64,000 nt of DNA from Metallyticus violacea. Lineage: Eukaryota; Arthropoda; Insecta; Mantodea; Metallyticidae. Both the position numbers and the translations under genes were made by a program. Shown one piece after another: positions 9,639 through 22,199 of the stretch; within the stretch, counting starts at the first letter, position 1, and the number at the start of each line of letters is the position of its first letter. The stretch is from assembly GCA_030762175.1 (NCBI GenBank), contig CM060833.1, positions 9,196,501 through 9,260,500 of the forward strand, written 5' to 3'. Under the pieces are notes generated by a model that was not told the origin of the DNA, did not search any database, and worked only from the letters and a program-made list of their open reading frames with translations.

Positions 9639-10893
9639 CTGTAAAATATTACGAAAATCATATATATGGCAAGAATTAGAGAATATTCGTATATCTGTAT
9701 ACAACAAATGCTATCGGTTTGAGAATGTGATGATAGAAAACCGAATAATGAAATTATGAGTAGCGACTGGATTTTCATGCATATATACGTTTTTCATGTG
9801 ATTAAACATACGCTAACTAACATTTTATTATTAAATTTGACGAATACCGGACTGTTTTGCTGTGATTGTTGGTTTAAATGAAATTGAAAAGTCAAAGCTT
9901 TCGCCTCCTACTGCGGCCAGCATCGTCGGTGAACTGAATGAAAGTGTCTGAAGATGGTAAGAGAAACAGAATCGTTGGAAATGGGGACAGGTGTAGTAGG
10001 TGAGTTGTGATACAGTTGTTTGTTTACTAACCAATTCTATGTCTTATTTATTTGATAATCTCTTTGATTATATTATCTTGATGCTGCTCTATTTCTAAGA
10101 TCTCTCTTCTAGCCACATTAAAATATGCGGCTGATTTTTTCAATTGCTTCTGTTTTGTTTATTTGATTATTTTGTTACGTTTAATTTCATTAAGTTTGGT
10201 GGCATGTTCCGCAATTCCTACCTTATTAAAACTCAAATTTGGTTTTAAAATTTTATTCAAACCAACGACCACGGTAAAATAGCCCAGTAATGATTAACTT
10301 TAATAATAACGACGTCGCACGGAAAAGTCTACAGAATTTTACAACTGGCAGTTCTTTGCTACATTTTATGGTGTATACTTTGCCAATAAGATTAAAGGTT
10401 GCATCTTATTTTAATGTATTAGTCTGTAATGCATATTTACTTCCATTTACGAAATAAGATAGGCTAGCACTTATAACATTTAACGTTATAATGAAACTAG
10501 TTTCATTGATGTCACCTCCAGTTACCGCATTTGAGAGATGTGCAAGTTGAAATATGTTCAGTTCTGTCCACAGTAAAATGGAGGTGACACGTTACGAACA
10601 TTATGCTGCTCTGAAAATTTGCTTTTGTCTCAACAAATCTTCAGCTGAGGTCTCTTTCCTATAGCAGAGCTCGAGGATGATTTAAAATTACCAAAGAGAG
10701 GCGGTAATGAATTTAAAATTGGAAATTGGGCTCGGCGCTCCATTTTGTACTCTTAACGGAAGAAAACATTAACACCGCTGCTGTCATTGTGATAGAGGGC
10801 AGTGGTGTAACATTAAGAACAATTTCAGAAATTCTGTAAGTTTCACACGTGCCGCCCATACATTTGTAACTGAAAAGTTGCACATGAAACGTG

Positions 10894-11114
10894 AACGGGG
10901 GGTTCCAACCTGGCCAGGTCAATTGATTTTTAGGGCCTAAAAATCCTAAGTATGACTTCCTTCAGAAAGGAAGTATAGCCGTAGGTCATGTCGTAGATTT
11001 ACCTGAAAGTAGAGAAAACCTTGTCGGTCATTTCACATCCTGAACTGAATAGGACGCTAATGAGCAGAGAGGTTAAACGGCAGCGTTCTTAAATGCGAGT
11101 AATCCACATAAATC
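10894..11114 (+). repeat. SINE family B, copy 2 (5' truncated), inside a mariner relic
   Basis: Begins in the B-box region (GGTTCCAACCTGGCCAGG) and proceeds through AAAAATCCTAAGTATGACTTCC, cited as AAATCCTAAGTATGACTTCC. It then runs through GACGCTAATGAGC to a degraded tail. The A-box portion is absent. Mariner coding blocks lie on both sides. Confidence 0.8.
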
Positions 11115-11496
11115 AAATGCTTGCAGTTGAAGATGATATTACAGGAACCTTTGTGTGTGTGTGTGTGTCACTGCTGGTGAAATATGGTTACTCATTTTGA
11201 TCCTTAGAACAAACAGCAACGCTCTGTGTGAAAATCTTCCATCATCATCAAAAAAGAAGAAAGAAAGAAAACAAGTGCTGGGACAGTAATGGTCATCCCA
11301 TTTTACCAGCATGTCATATCTGCACACACACACAGTACTAGAAATATCCTGAAAACCTCCAAGGCCACATCACTTGCAAAATTCCAAATTGCCAGCAACA
11401 GGCTGGATGCTGCTGAATATCTCATAAAAAGCAGTGTGAATTGCGTTCCTAGCCCTCATTACTGTACAGTGACTTTAGAACGTTCTCCAAATTTAA

Positions 11497-11497
<1 letters not shown>

Positions 11498-11540
<43 letters not shown>
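11498..11540. repeat. (TAA)n microsatellite
   Basis: About 14 uninterrupted ATA/TAA units inside the M3 mariner relic. It produces a false poly-isoleucine frame on the minus strand. Confidence 0.95.
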
Positions 11541-11543
<3 letters not shown>

Positions 11544-11710
11544 CACTCGTGGGAGGCATTTTCCATCGTAAGAAACAATGGTGAAGGCTGCGAAGGCGAT
11601 TCTGCAGGACCGTCAAAAATGATTTCCAGCATGTCTTTGAAGACTGGCAGAAACGCTGGGGCAATGCATTACTTTGAGAAAGATCAACAAAATGATGATG
11701 GGATTAAATG

Positions 11711-14348
11711 TATGTTGTCAAAAACATTGTGAGAATTCTTTATTGAACTGCAATCACCATACTCGGCAGAATGGGTGTTGGCCATAATCGCACTGAAAAC
11801 TGGCTAAAATACATTGCTACCAAGGTAAAAATACTTAACTTTCGTGTCTGTATTTCATACATTTTATTGAAAAGTTATGATGGAGATTGATTGTAGTTTT
11901 TGTAATGAATGCCTCTTAGAAATATAACATTTATTCCAAAATCACTTGCTCTCGAACATCCTTAACCTGTGCGCCCATGTCTGTAGACACATGAGAATTT
12001 ACACACTGTGAGACCATACTGAAACGTTTTACACACCGAATGTCAGAACGTCCTCCTTTGCGACGACCAATGAATGTCTTCCTGGTAGCTTTAGTTGCAA
12101 ATAATGTCAATTTCTTTTGCCGCCACAAGCTCTCAGTTACACTGAACTCTCTTCCTGTTACCATTTTTTGTATTTAGCATAAAGAATTCTTCTCTGTTTG
12201 CCCCCCATTTCGTAGCTACCTACTATTCAAACGTTCTATGCAATAACAGACCAAAAATGAATGTAACGAAGTCGAAATTGCAACAATGCATGATGACGTA
12301 ATAAACGACAAATTTGAATGAAATTACCAGCGAACTACTAACGGATTTGCACACGAAGCTAATGTACACCACAATTTGGAATACATTTGGACAAAAAAGT
12401 GCACATTAGATTCGAGTGCATGCAGTAATAACTTTTAAAATTTAAAAAAAGTTGTACCTGTGCTCCTCTTATAGTTAATTTCATGCACCATATTTGTCAA
12501 TAATGATATTCTAGGAATCGTAAAACATTGTTAAAAATTTAACACTACGTCTAACAATATAGTAGTGTGTTATGTGTTATACAAATGTTATATAATTATA
12601 AATCTTAAGGGGAAAATATCTTACTCTTTAATATATCGTAGGAAGTAGGTGAAGTACTGCTGGTCAGCGATATGTAATTTGTTTCCTAAAATCCTCGGAA
12701 AACATATTACCAATAATGAACCCCAGTATTCATTTATCTTACTGGAACATTTCAGCAATAAATACGAGAATGAAACAGGTTATTGCCGATCGTCATTTTT
12801 TTTAACAATCACGCATGCGCAGCACATTATTTTCCAGAGTAACGCGATAACGGTTTTATGGTTAGTTATATTTTAACAGCTTCTGGCGTTTCGTTACACG
12901 TTGTCTGTATAATACAATACATTTACGGATGTAAACTAATCGAAGAAATTTGCTGATCTTGACGATTTAAACGCTTACCAAACATTTAGTACAGGAAAGA
13001 GGAGGAATTAGCTGAAATTTGCGTAAGAGGAGGGAACCAAGAAAGCTTGTAACTATTTCGTAATTGTGTAAGTAATTTTTAACTATGTTTTGCGCTATAA
13101 ATCGCAGATTACAGGTCGTGTGCATGCTTTCACTGGAAATCGATGCCAGGACTTATGGCGTTCGAATTTGCACTAGTTTACTCATAAGTCGCGAAATTAA
13201 TCATTTTACTCTCATTACGGTCTGTTAAGCAACGTCACATTTTAGAAACAGGCTTATAAATAACAACATATAGATTAGTTTCGGATTCCAGGTCATCAGA
13301 ACGCCAAAATCTGGTTTAGTAACATTCCTTACTGACGTTGTCTTGCCACAATGTAGATAAATGTGCTAATTATTTTTTCCTCTTAACGCCATACAACGTC
13401 ATAATAAGAGCTAAAATTAACAACCTCTGCTTTCCACGAGCGCTTTCTTGAGGTGGGTCACGGATATCGTGCTCTACAGATCTTATCTCTGCCCGTTTGC
13501 TTTTCTGAACACTGCCCCTAGCGAGATATAAATCTGAATGCCGGTTGTAACAGTATTTATTGCCAGCTACAATTTCATCACTCTTCTGCTATATCAACTT
13601 TATCTTCCTCCACATTAAATTGTTATGTACGTTTCAGAATGACATTGTTGCATTGCTCGGAATTTTATAACTATTTGAGTTTATTCTTGTATAAAAGATT
13701 TGGATCCGATATGTTGAATAGGACCCGTTTGTGTTCTATGACGCTTTTGCTCTCCAAAAAAGGCCGGCGGAAATACGTCATGCAACAACGAAGGAAACAC
13801 TGCAAAAATTGTGAAATGATGGTTAAAGGTACAGAAGTGTAAGATTACTTTAAGACAGTGCAAGAATAACGAAAATAATATAATCAAAAGTGAATATGAC
13901 AAACACATAACAGAGAATATTAATGCAACAAAAATAACAATTAACAGTCGTAATGGTAAGAAACACAATATGATAGGGCGTTAACCTGATAAAAATAAAA
14001 TATGGTATAACAATTAACAGTATTAATAATTGTATATATTTCATGTAAAGCTTGAAAATGCGTATTTTAGCGGTTTGTTCCCATCAATAAAACTTTATGA
14101 TGAATAACTTAAGCGAACACCTAACCTAACCTATAGCCAAATGTTTCCTATTACAAAAGTGTGTGTCTTACTAAATCTATTCCAGGTATTAATTAAATAC
14201 TGGTGCTATTATTAGCTTATGACTTCCCCGTGTACTGAAACCGTTATCCTGGCGGTAAATACAACCACTGTACTATCTGGTGGCAGAAGTCATAAACTTT
14301 CAAAAGATTGCTTGTATCAGTACCTTATTATTATTATTTGGTTTATAA
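11711..14348. other. AT-rich stretch, no gene recognised
   Basis: No coding block, transposon motif or SINE could be supported here. A minus-strand frame of 77 codons at 11931-12164 has no recognisable family. A hydrophobic minus-strand frame near 13681-14044 is AT-driven and lacks convincing splice sites. A short CCTAACCTAACC tract at about 14121 resembles the insect telomere unit. Confidence 0.5.
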
Positions 14349-14432
14349 AGGAGCTCTTTAATAGTTCTGGTCATTACCATCCTATTGAATTCAGGGCGTG
14401 AAACTGTCGATAAGTTTTGCTCAGAACCACTT
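14349..14432 (-). repeat. SINE family B, copy 3 (3' fragment)
   Basis: Minus-strand remnant of the SINE B 3' half. It contains GAGCTCTTTAATAG, CATTACCATCCTATTGAATTC and CAGGGCGTGAAACTG, followed by GATAAGTTTTGCTCAGA. No head is present. Confidence 0.75.
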
Positions 14433-14850
14433 CTTATAACTATCCGTTAGCCGTGAAGTTTGGTAGCTCACCGTTGATCGCGTGGGTCTGGCAGACGCAC
14501 CAGACTCGCGCTATACTTTCTTGCCTTTATGTCTTGATTTATTTATTTTCCTCATTTTTAGGTTTATATTTATTTAGATGAAAAATGCTCTTTTAGCATT
14601 GTTTCATTATACTTACAAAGACTACCAACATAATACCGGAATAGTAACTACTCAAATAAATGTAAGCAAAATTCAATAACCTTTACGGGCATGTTGTTTA
14701 TACCAATACAGCTATTATTAATTATTATATGGGTAAGGTGTTTTCGTCCATCTCTTTCTATAAATGAATATGGAATTCATAAATAATAATAATATGATGA
14801 TGATAGTGATTAATGTTCTAACGATAAAATACATTTCATCATCAAATTCA

Positions 14851-15131
14851 CCGCCACGGGTGGCCGAGGTCGTTAAGACGCGGGCTCGTGAGCGGGAGGT
14901 CTGGGGTTCGAAACCCGCCAGGACCGTTCTCCCTGATGGAGTTTTTTTTTCCAGGTTTTCCTCAGTCCTCATAACTGGCAAATGCCGGGGAGGTACCCTA
15001 AACTTAGGCCTGGAACGCTCCTTCCTTAAAAAAATCCTTTCCCAATATATAATTTCATCTCATGTATCATCAGTGTCCACCGCCTGTGGTGCCTCAGTAG
15101 TAAAAACGGGCGTTAAACAGTACTCAAAAAA
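14851..15131 (+). repeat. SINE family A, copy 3 (full length with target-site duplication)
   Basis: Full-length copy with head CCGCCACGGGTGGCCGAGG and B box GGGGTTCGAAACCC. The body is complete and the tail ends TAAAAACGGGCGTTAAACAG. It is flanked by an exact 12-bp duplication ATCATCAAATTC at 14838-14849 and 15132-15143, so it arrived by target-primed insertion. Confidence 0.96.
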
Positions 15132-15143
15132 ATCATCAAATTC

Positions 15144-15596
15144 GCCCCCTTCGCCATTTATCTCTTCTTCAGCTACATAAGAAGTTTCTGAATCTAAAGA
15201 CCTTACTTCTGGTTTATTCTTGGTAAAATGAAATTGTCGTTCCGAAAAGCAGACGATGCTTTTTTCAAATCCTCGGGGTTTTGTAGATTGGAACTTTTAC
15301 TGTTGCTCTGTCGAAAGAATAACGTCCGCATACAGTGGCAACGCAATTGTGCAAATATACAAGGTAAAGCAATACACTAGTGACAGCAACGGTATGTTAC
15401 GAGATAGCGCGCTGGGTCAGATTCGCCCAGCGGTATGCCCTGCACTGCTTGTTGTTGACATTCATTTTTGCAACTCAACAAACAGATAAGATTATCACTG
15501 CAGTATAACACAGAAAGGTATCTATTAGATGTCCAAGTAAGCAGTTACATGGCATTCTTTAGATAATTAACGAAAGTTAAATGCCTAACATCTACG
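15144..15596. other. No gene recognised
   Basis: Unique-looking sequence without a supported frame. A 77-codon plus-strand frame at 15256-15489 matches no family I recognise. Confidence 0.4.
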
Positions 15597-15722
15597 ACAG
15601 AGGACCAATGACTTTCCTTCCAAAGGAAGCCATTACGCCCTAAAAATGCATCGACACTGGCCGGGGCTTGAACCTGTTGCCTTCAATTTACGAGGCAAAT
15701 GTGGTTACCGGGACCAACTGTA
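15597..15722 (-). repeat. SINE family B, copy 4 (head fragment)
   Basis: Minus-strand fragment of the SINE B 5' half: CCTTCCAAAGGAAGCC, TTACGCCCTAAAAATG, the degraded B box GGCCGGGGCTTGAACC, and CAAATGTGGTTACC from the A-box side. Confidence 0.78.
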
Positions 15723-15959
15723 TCAATGGCGAAGCAGGGTAGGTTTAGACATGGAATGTTGAAATTAAGGAAAGATTACTTTGTGATAAAAGTATAATGA
15801 TAACGGTTCTGTGATATTATAATAAATCTTTTTCATGTTAAAATTGTGGTATTGTGATTATAACATTGTATCTGATAACAGGTGCATAAATTCCCTCGGG
15901 GTCACTCGTGATAATAAAATTATTGAAGGTACTTCAGCATTCAAAGATTAGCATGAAGG

Positions 15960-16390
15960 AAATGCTTCTCGTTTGTTTTATATTTCCCATGATGCACAAG
16001 GGTTTGCAGTGGGTTTGTAAGAGTGAAACTGCTAATTGTTGCGTCATTATTCTGTCTCGCGCGGTCTGTGTAGCGATTGGTGCGAGATACATTTTTTCTC
16101 AGGCATTTTCATCACCCAGGACTATCAGTGTTTCGGATGGGTGGGCGGCATGTGCTAAAATGTCTGCCATCAATGAAGAGATTTATGAACATAATGTAAT
16201 TGTTCATAAGCAATGTATTGTAGATCCGGACACTGATGAAATTCATGCCCAAAACGTAGAAAACACGTGGAAGAGAGTTGAGAGTTTCGGGTGCACTCTT
16301 CGCGTCTTATCTTTACGAATTCCTGTAGATGAATTAATTCAAGTATATCGATGTAACACATGCATTGCGAGTATCTACAATGAGCACTAA
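15960..16390 (+). mobile_element. Merlin-type (IS1595/ISXO2-like) transposase relic
   Basis: An open frame at 15908-16390 contains, from about 16130, SDGWAAC, then YEHNVIVHKQCIVDPDTDE and HAQNVENTWKRVES. This order is the C-terminal catalytic half of Merlin transposases: 'D-G-W-x-A-Y' acidic motif, 'H-x-x-x-F-V-D-P-x-T-G', then 'H-T-Q-x-V-E-x-x-W'. The phenylalanine and glycine positions are changed and the frame upstream is weak. A Merlin relic is the best reading; I do not see its inverted repeats. The only element of this superfamily in the window. Confidence 0.7.
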
Positions 16391-17340
16391 ATTCCTGTCT
16401 CGGAAAAACATGTTCTAAATTCCTTTTTGGTTAGAAAGAAATTTAAAATTATTGCCACCATCCCATCAAGCTCATCCTTGCACTCTGCAACTATAAGCCA
16501 TCTTCAAAGGCAATCTGCACCCTTTTACCGCAATCGTGGCAAATTCCATGCGTTTGCAGCATCAGTTATCAACAATATAATCACCATGTGCGATTATGCT
16601 CTTTAACACTTCCGCTATATAATGCTATATAACAAAAAGGGGGGGGGGGCGTGCTTTGACTTCATATTCAATCCTCGCACCCCCTAGTGTTAGCTCTCTG
16701 AAACATAAAACAAATGAGTTGGATGCTCTATATTCAAAGAGTTTATCTTTTTCACTAGTAGTTAATAAAGATATATTACGTACTGCGCACATTCAACCTT
16801 CATAAACGTGCTTTGCACACTTTAATTAAATGCATTTACATGTCTACACCTACAGGTTGTGGCTGTAGTCATAAGCTTAAAAATGTCACATATTATTGCC
16901 TCACATTGTGGACAGCAGACTCGACTTCTGCAGCTTGCAGCGTAACAAACGAAGTAAAATGTGCAGTATGTTCTTTGATATTTTTGCCTATCGCAATAAC
17001 AATGGTACACGATACAACCAACACTATAATATGAAATTATTGCTTGATGTAATGAAAGTGTATAAAATGATCATTTATATAGAAAACTAATTTTCCCCTG
17101 CAACGAGTTCCTGGGGCCCTCTGGCCTCGCGTAATCGGCACCTATGCGTGATAAATAAAATTACTTGCAATATTAAAAAATACTTAATTTTCCAAGACTC
17201 ACCCGTAAATCTGTTTGTATATTATCTCCTGCCTCCGTTCTTTTTTGTACACATTTAATCAGTCAATTTACAAATTAAATCTTTTCACTGCACCTTTACG
17301 TCTCTTTCTCTGCAATCCTATTAATATAAGATGCCGCATC
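16391..17340. other. No gene recognised
   Basis: AT-rich non-coding sequence with a run of ten guanines at about 16640. Several short overlapping frames at 16813-17090 are shadows of each other on both strands and show no family motif. Confidence 0.45.
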
Positions 17341-17353
17341 GTTACAATGCATA

Positions 17354-17644
17354 CCGCCACGGGTGGCCGAGGTCGTTAAGGCACGGACTCGTGAGCGGGA
17401 GGTCTGCGGTTCGAATCCCGCCAGGACCGTCCTCCCTGACTGGGTTTTTTTCCAGGTTTTCCTCAGTCTTCATAACTGGCAAATGCCGGGGAGGTACCTA
17501 AACTTAGGCCTGGAACGCTTCCTTCCTTAAAAAAAAAATATCCTTTCCCAATTTATCATTTCATTTCATGTATCACCAGTGTCCACCGCCTGTGGTGCCT
17601 CAGTAGTGAAAACGGGCGTTAAACACTACTCAAAAAAAAAAAAA
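17354..17644 (+). repeat. SINE family A, copy 4 (full length with target-site duplication)
   Basis: Full copy from CCGCCACGGGTGGCCGAGG to the A-rich tail. Exact 11-bp flanking duplication GTTACAATGCA at 17341-17351 and 17645-17655. Its sequence is nearly identical to copy 7 at 26208, suggesting a recent subfamily. Confidence 0.96.
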
Positions 17645-17655
17645 GTTACAATGCA

Positions 17656-18558
17656 CTTGACAATTAGGTAGGAATAGAGGGAAAACACGTATAAACGAAG
17701 AGTTACCAACCTATCCAACGATCATGATTGAGAGAGTTTAAGAATGTGTTTTAAAAATAATTGGTCATATTGTCATTTACATACTAATAAAATAATTGCA
17801 TCATTCCATATTACCGCAATACAACTAAAAACAGAGAAATACTATATATTAAAATAATATCTGAAAGTTGGGCATCAGGTTCTACAAAATTCCAGAAGAG
17901 GGCAGGCTAAGCAACTGCACCGAGCCCAAGGCTAGCGTAACAATAATGAAAATTACCGTGAAAGACCCCCTCACCTCCAGTTACTTCAAAAATCACTACC
18001 ACGCATGCGCAAAGCAGGCTGAGCCTTCGATAAATCTCTTAATATTAAATCAATGTTAATTTTTCTGTATTACTCATTACATACTATGCTAAGGTCAGAT
18101 TTTTATGGTTTTTAAAGAGGAACATGCGTTCTTAAAAATTAATCTAAAGGAAATTACAGTGCCATTCATTCTAATTATTATTATTTTTGTATTTGTATTT
18201 TATAATTAGAGGCCGTATTTGATGTAATATCATTTTGAGAAATGTGTGCATACATATGCTGCCAAAATTGATTAAATATATTGATAAAAGTGTAATGAAG
18301 CAATTATATGTGACATCAAATATTTAATTTCTTTACTAGAAAATAGAAGGCTAAGTCAATCAAATTGAGATTATATTAGTTAGTTTCTTCTGCCAGAAAT
18401 AATAAATTAAATTCATTTTAGAATGTCGGAATGAATGCAGAATGTTCCCCATTTAAGCTTTTAAGTTACATATGAAGGAGATGCACAATTAATTATAATA
18501 TACTTTTTCCAAATATTCTGTTGCGTACAGACTTCTGCCCGATAATATGATTATAACA
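17656..18558. other. No gene recognised; may hold the end of the split hAT relic
   Basis: AT-rich. On the minus strand 18480-18545 reads LSGRSLYATEYLEKVYYN. This loosely resembles the C-terminal end of hAT transposases and lies exactly where the split hAT relic (20123-20880) would continue beyond the mariner insertion. Weak. Confidence 0.3.
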
Positions 18559-20122
18559 GGGACATTCAAACATTTTGCAACCTGTCTGTTTATTATTGGA
18601 CAATAATATTTACAAAAATGTAACTGACGCAGCTGGCAACAATGCAACTTAAGATACCAAAATATTTATAAGTGCAAGTTTAAACTTGCATAGCAACTGT
18701 CATACAGTCTGTTGAGTTCAGTCCTGTGCCAATAGCTGGTGAAAAATCATGAATATTTCTAAAGAAAACTTTACATTCTACATTTACACACGCTATAAGC
18801 AGGTGAAAGAGCGAGGACTTGGTAGCTATTCATGGTGATCAAGTGTGTTCATTTGTTACCATTGTAAGATGAATTCGATCATTTGAAGAAGGGCGAGAGA
18901 CTTTGAAAGACAACCCTCGCTCTGGGCGGCCTCGGGAAGCTGTGAGCGAGAGAACAATTCAAAGAGTGAGGAACTGGTGGAGGGAAATCGACATATTACT
19001 GTTGAAAGGCTATGTATTACTGTTGGCACACGTTGACAGTACAGCCACGGGTGCCGATGTGGTTAAGGCGCAGACTCGTGAGGGAGAGGGGCGGGGTTTG
19101 AATCCCGCCAGGACCGACCGTCTGAGTTTTTTTCCGGGTCTTCCTCAGTCCTTATAAATGGCAAATGCCGAGGAGGTACCCTAAACGTAGGCATGGAAAG
19201 CTTCCTTCCTTAAAAAATCCTTTCGCAATATATTATTTCGTCTCATATATCATCAGTGTCCACCTGTGGTGCCACAATAGTAAAAACAGGCATTAAACAC
19301 CATTAAAAAATACACATTGACAGTATACTCCATTAACATTTAAAGCTGCGGTTCCACATTCCCTAATCAATAAAGAGAAGAAGAGGAGAAAGGAATGTGC
19401 AAGGAAACTGCTGAGCATGTTTCCATCAAATGTTCTGAACGTTTGACAGATTTATGCACTGGTGATGAAAGTTGGTTTTATTACTTTACACCCCAAATAA
19501 AGCTCAGAACTGCGTGTGGGTAAATGAGAATGACCCAAGACCGGTTGTTCTTCGACAAGATTTTCGTTCTGTAAGCGAATGTTCACTGTTTTCTTCAACT
19601 ATGAAGACCATTAGTGGTTGACTGTATGTCAGAAGGAATGACAATGAATGAAGAATACTATATCACTTATATTTTGGATCCTTTATTTGAAGAGCTGAGG
19701 CGGCGGCGTCCAAAGACAGGAACTTCAAGGTTGTTGATTCTGCATGACAATGCGTCTCCTCACAGAATAGCTACAAACTTGAGGGAACTGGGTGTCGTTA
19801 AAATCCACTTGTTTGAACATCCACCCTACAGCCCTGATCTTGCATCGTGCGACTTCTGGTTTTGCTCGAGTGAAATTTTGCATTGCTGGAAAATGTTTTA
19901 AACGAGCATAGGACCTTGCTCAAGCTATAAATTCAATTCTGTTGACAATATCTCAGTCCATGTACCGTAGTGCTTTTGACAAGTGGTTGCATCGCCTACA
20001 ACTGTGTGTGGAGAGAGATGGAGAGTACTTTGAAGAATTGTGAGGATAAGATTTCGAATTCAGTTCTTAGCTTGGACTTTGAGTTGATGAGTTGACACTT
20101 GCAAAACTTTTTGAATGCCCCT
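18559..20122 (+). mobile_element. mariner element, family M2, copy a
   Basis: Inverted termini: GGGACATTCAAACATTTTGC at the left and GCAAAACTTTTTGAATGCCC at the right. Coding blocks in order are DNPRSGRPREAVSERTIQRV (helix-turn-helix end, 18905-18970), then LTDLCTGDESWFYYF (first catalytic aspartate, about 19440-19480). Next is LLILHDNASPHRIATNLREL (19735-19790), then HPPYSPDLASCDFWF (third aspartate, about 19815-19865). Stops and frameshifts break it and a SINE A is inserted at 19042-19311. Relatives lie at 46940-48213 and 63565-63728. Confidence 0.88.
19042..19311 (+). repeat. SINE family A, copy 5, inside mariner M2
   Basis: Complete but diverged copy (GCCACGGGTGCCGATGTGG head). A 14-bp flanking duplication is visible: ACACGTTGACAGTA at 19028-19041 and ACACATTGACAGTA at 19312-19325, one mismatch. 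Mariner coding sequence resumes on both sides, so the SINE is younger than the mariner copy. Confidence 0.95.
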
Positions 20123-20880
20123 CGTTTATGCAGAGAAATCATCACAAGAATTGCGTGTTTATAATAGAAGGATTGTGCTAGCAATAATATTCTCAAGGAG
20201 TTCTACAGTTTCACTATTAAATAAAGGAACTATAGTAAGAAGAGTCCAGTATCTAGGGTTTTTATTCAGCACAGCTTTCAATTTAGCGAAACGTCATCTG
20301 ACATAACAATGAATGTCTGAACTGTGATTTCTTGGAGAGTCATGCTTGAAGTCTCCAGTTTCTTGATTCTGTCGGCAAGTCAACTGAAGTGACTTGCGGT
20401 GTATGAAACTGAACTGAACACTTTGGAACTGTTGAATGCTGACAAGGCTTTACTCACAGACACTGAAAAGTTCTCCATCCCCGAAGTGCTTACTGTAGAA
20501 TGCAACAATTTTATTCCAAGTTGCCCACCTTGTGATCAGGCAGCGGTACTCAAGTAGCATTTTATACAATAGAAACATCTCAACACATCTTTTACGTTGC
20601 TTGTGTCAGTGTATTTACTTCCTGGAATACTCGTTGTATTACATGAGCTGTACATGTATCATACACCAAATTTGGGTAAAATACATTAAGTGATTTCCCG
20701 TGTGTAGCTGCACCTGCCCTCTCTTCTTTACGCAGCTTGCCGTAGCACCTGAAGTCCATCATTAATAAATCTTGTAATTGATTTGTTGCCGCCCAAGGTT
20801 TACGGGAAATTAAACAGGGTTTCATGCAGCCTTAGAGCCCAACTTGCGAACAGTTAGATTCTGTCGTCTCATCAGCGCAT
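20123..20880 (-). mobile_element. hAT-like (DUF659) transposase relic, middle part
   Basis: Minus-strand frame 20592-20825 carries LNVFYPNLVYDTCTAHVIQR, which fits the 'YP-x-L-x-x-x-T-C-x-A-H' block of DUF659-type hAT transposases. Downstream pieces in other frames fit the same family order: TRWATWNKIVAFYS, KLETSSMTLQEITVQTF and KAVLNKNPRYWTL. It is broken by frameshifts. A mariner-like element (20882-22190) separates it from an N-terminal zinc-finger-like piece at 22200-22620, and mariner M2 cuts it on the other side. Confidence 0.6.
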
Positions 20881-20881
20881 C

Positions 20882-22190
20882 CATATACCGAAGGGGCGAA
20901 AAAATGTATACACACTTTCACAGTAGATATCTATTTAATATATTTCAAAGTTGAACCGAAAAACAACAGTAATGTGTAGTATGATGTTCTGTAAACAGAT
21001 GTGGCTCACATACATTATGATAGCGTTGCTACAACAAAATGGATCCAAGATTATCGTTTGAACAGCGGAAAGCAATTTTGAATTGGAAAACCGAGAATGT
21101 TGAAAGTTCAAAGGCAATGAAGACGTGTGTACAGAACAGAACCGTCAACACGAGTAACAATTGCACGCATTCGAGACAAATTTGAGACTCATGGTACCAT
21201 ATGGGATGTTCACAAGGACACATTTGAGAGACCTCGCAGAGCAACAAGCCCCGCGTCCTCGGCTATGGTTTTGGAACGTATTGAGCACTCACCGTAGAAA
21301 TCTACAAAGTAATGTGCACGTGAGACTGGGATTAGCAGAACCAGCGTACGTCGTATTATTAAAACAGTCAAGTTGAAAGTTCCCTGATCGGAGAATGCAG
21401 TACTGTGAATGGTTTCGGAACATGGTGCAAGAGGATGAGGCCTTCGTAGGGAAAGTTGTTTGGTCCCATGAGACACAATTTAAGTTGAACGGAACTGTTA
21501 ACCGGCATAATTGTAACTATTGGTGTGCAAACAATCCACATGTTATTTTGGAAAAGGCTGTTAATTTACCTGGAATTAATATTTGGTGTGGGTAGTCATC
21601 TAGGGGCCCAATTGGACCATTCTTTTTTTAAGGAAACGTAACTGGCCCAGTGTACCTAAACATGATACGCACATCCATCTTACCCGCCATTCATACACTC
21701 TATGGAAACGAGGAATTTTACTTCCAACAGGATGGTGCACCACCACATCACCACCGAGATGTACGTGCGTACCTTGATGACAATCTTCCAAGGCACTGGA
21801 TAAGACGAAGAGGTCCGAATGAGTTTCCACCGCGTTCTCCGGATCTAACTCCGTTGAACTTCTACCTATGTTCAACTCCGTTGAACTCTTAAGGGTGTTG
21901 TATACCGTAGAAAACCAGCTACACTGGCAACACTTCGGTAAGAAACTGAAACGGCATGTGCTGCAATCGCTGGGGACACTTTCGCAAACCTTGCCCAATC
22001 AGTAGTTCAACGTACTCAGAAATGTATCGACGCCGAAGATGGGCATTTTGAGCAACTGTTGTAACTGTAAAAGTCTAAGATAATTAGTGTTCATCATTTT
22101 CTGTTTGTGTGAATCCAATTTTGTTATGTAAACACAGTTTTTTCTTTGCTTGAAGTGTGTATACATTTTTGGCACTCTCTGCATACGAAT
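20882..22190 (+). mobile_element. Mariner-like element, long copy of the 4222-4977 family
   Basis: Inverted termini GGGGCGAAAAAATGTATACA (left, about 20893) and GTGTATACATTTTTGGCAC (right, about 22156-22174), next to TA dinucleotides. The coding part starts at 21038 (MDPRLSFEQRK in the first codons) and follows the family through WSHETQFKLNGTVNRH, FQQDGAPPHHHRDVRAYL and RSPDLTPLNFYL. At the first catalytic position the expected D of S-D-E is H, and at the last the expected D of T-P-L-D-F is N. Frameshifts occur too. The copy is catalytically dead. It interrupts a hAT relic. Confidence 0.87.
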
Positions 22191-22199
22191 TACGTATGT

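Larger units (their letters stand above)
10550..11710 (+). mobile_element. mariner element relic, family M3, copy a
   Basis: The region starts with ATGGAGGTGACACGTTACG, a degenerate start of the family (M-E-V-T-R...ALKICFCLNKSSAEV). It continues at 10740-10890 with LTEENINTAAVIV and EKLHMKRE, the helix-turn-helix half. At 11600-11680 it ends with FQHVFEDWQKRWGNA, the C-terminal mariner motif. Inserted material breaks it: a SINE B body at 10894-11114 and a TAA microsatellite at 11498-11540. The catalytic aspartate segments are poorly preserved. Non-functional. Confidence 0.75.

Noticed and set aside
11931..12164. 77-codon basic minus-strand frame
   Set aside because: No domain recognised and no splice or promoter context.
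13681..14044. Hydrophobic minus-strand frame as the transmembrane exon of the Eiger-like gene
   Set aside because: AT-rich translation without a cytoplasmic segment, good splice borders or matching phase.
17354..17430. tRNA gene from the A/B-box head of SINE A (also SINE B heads, e.g. 41187-41260)
   Set aside because: The heads lack a complete set of tRNA stems and anticodon arm, and are followed by the conserved SINE body and A-rich tail; many copies carry target-site duplications.
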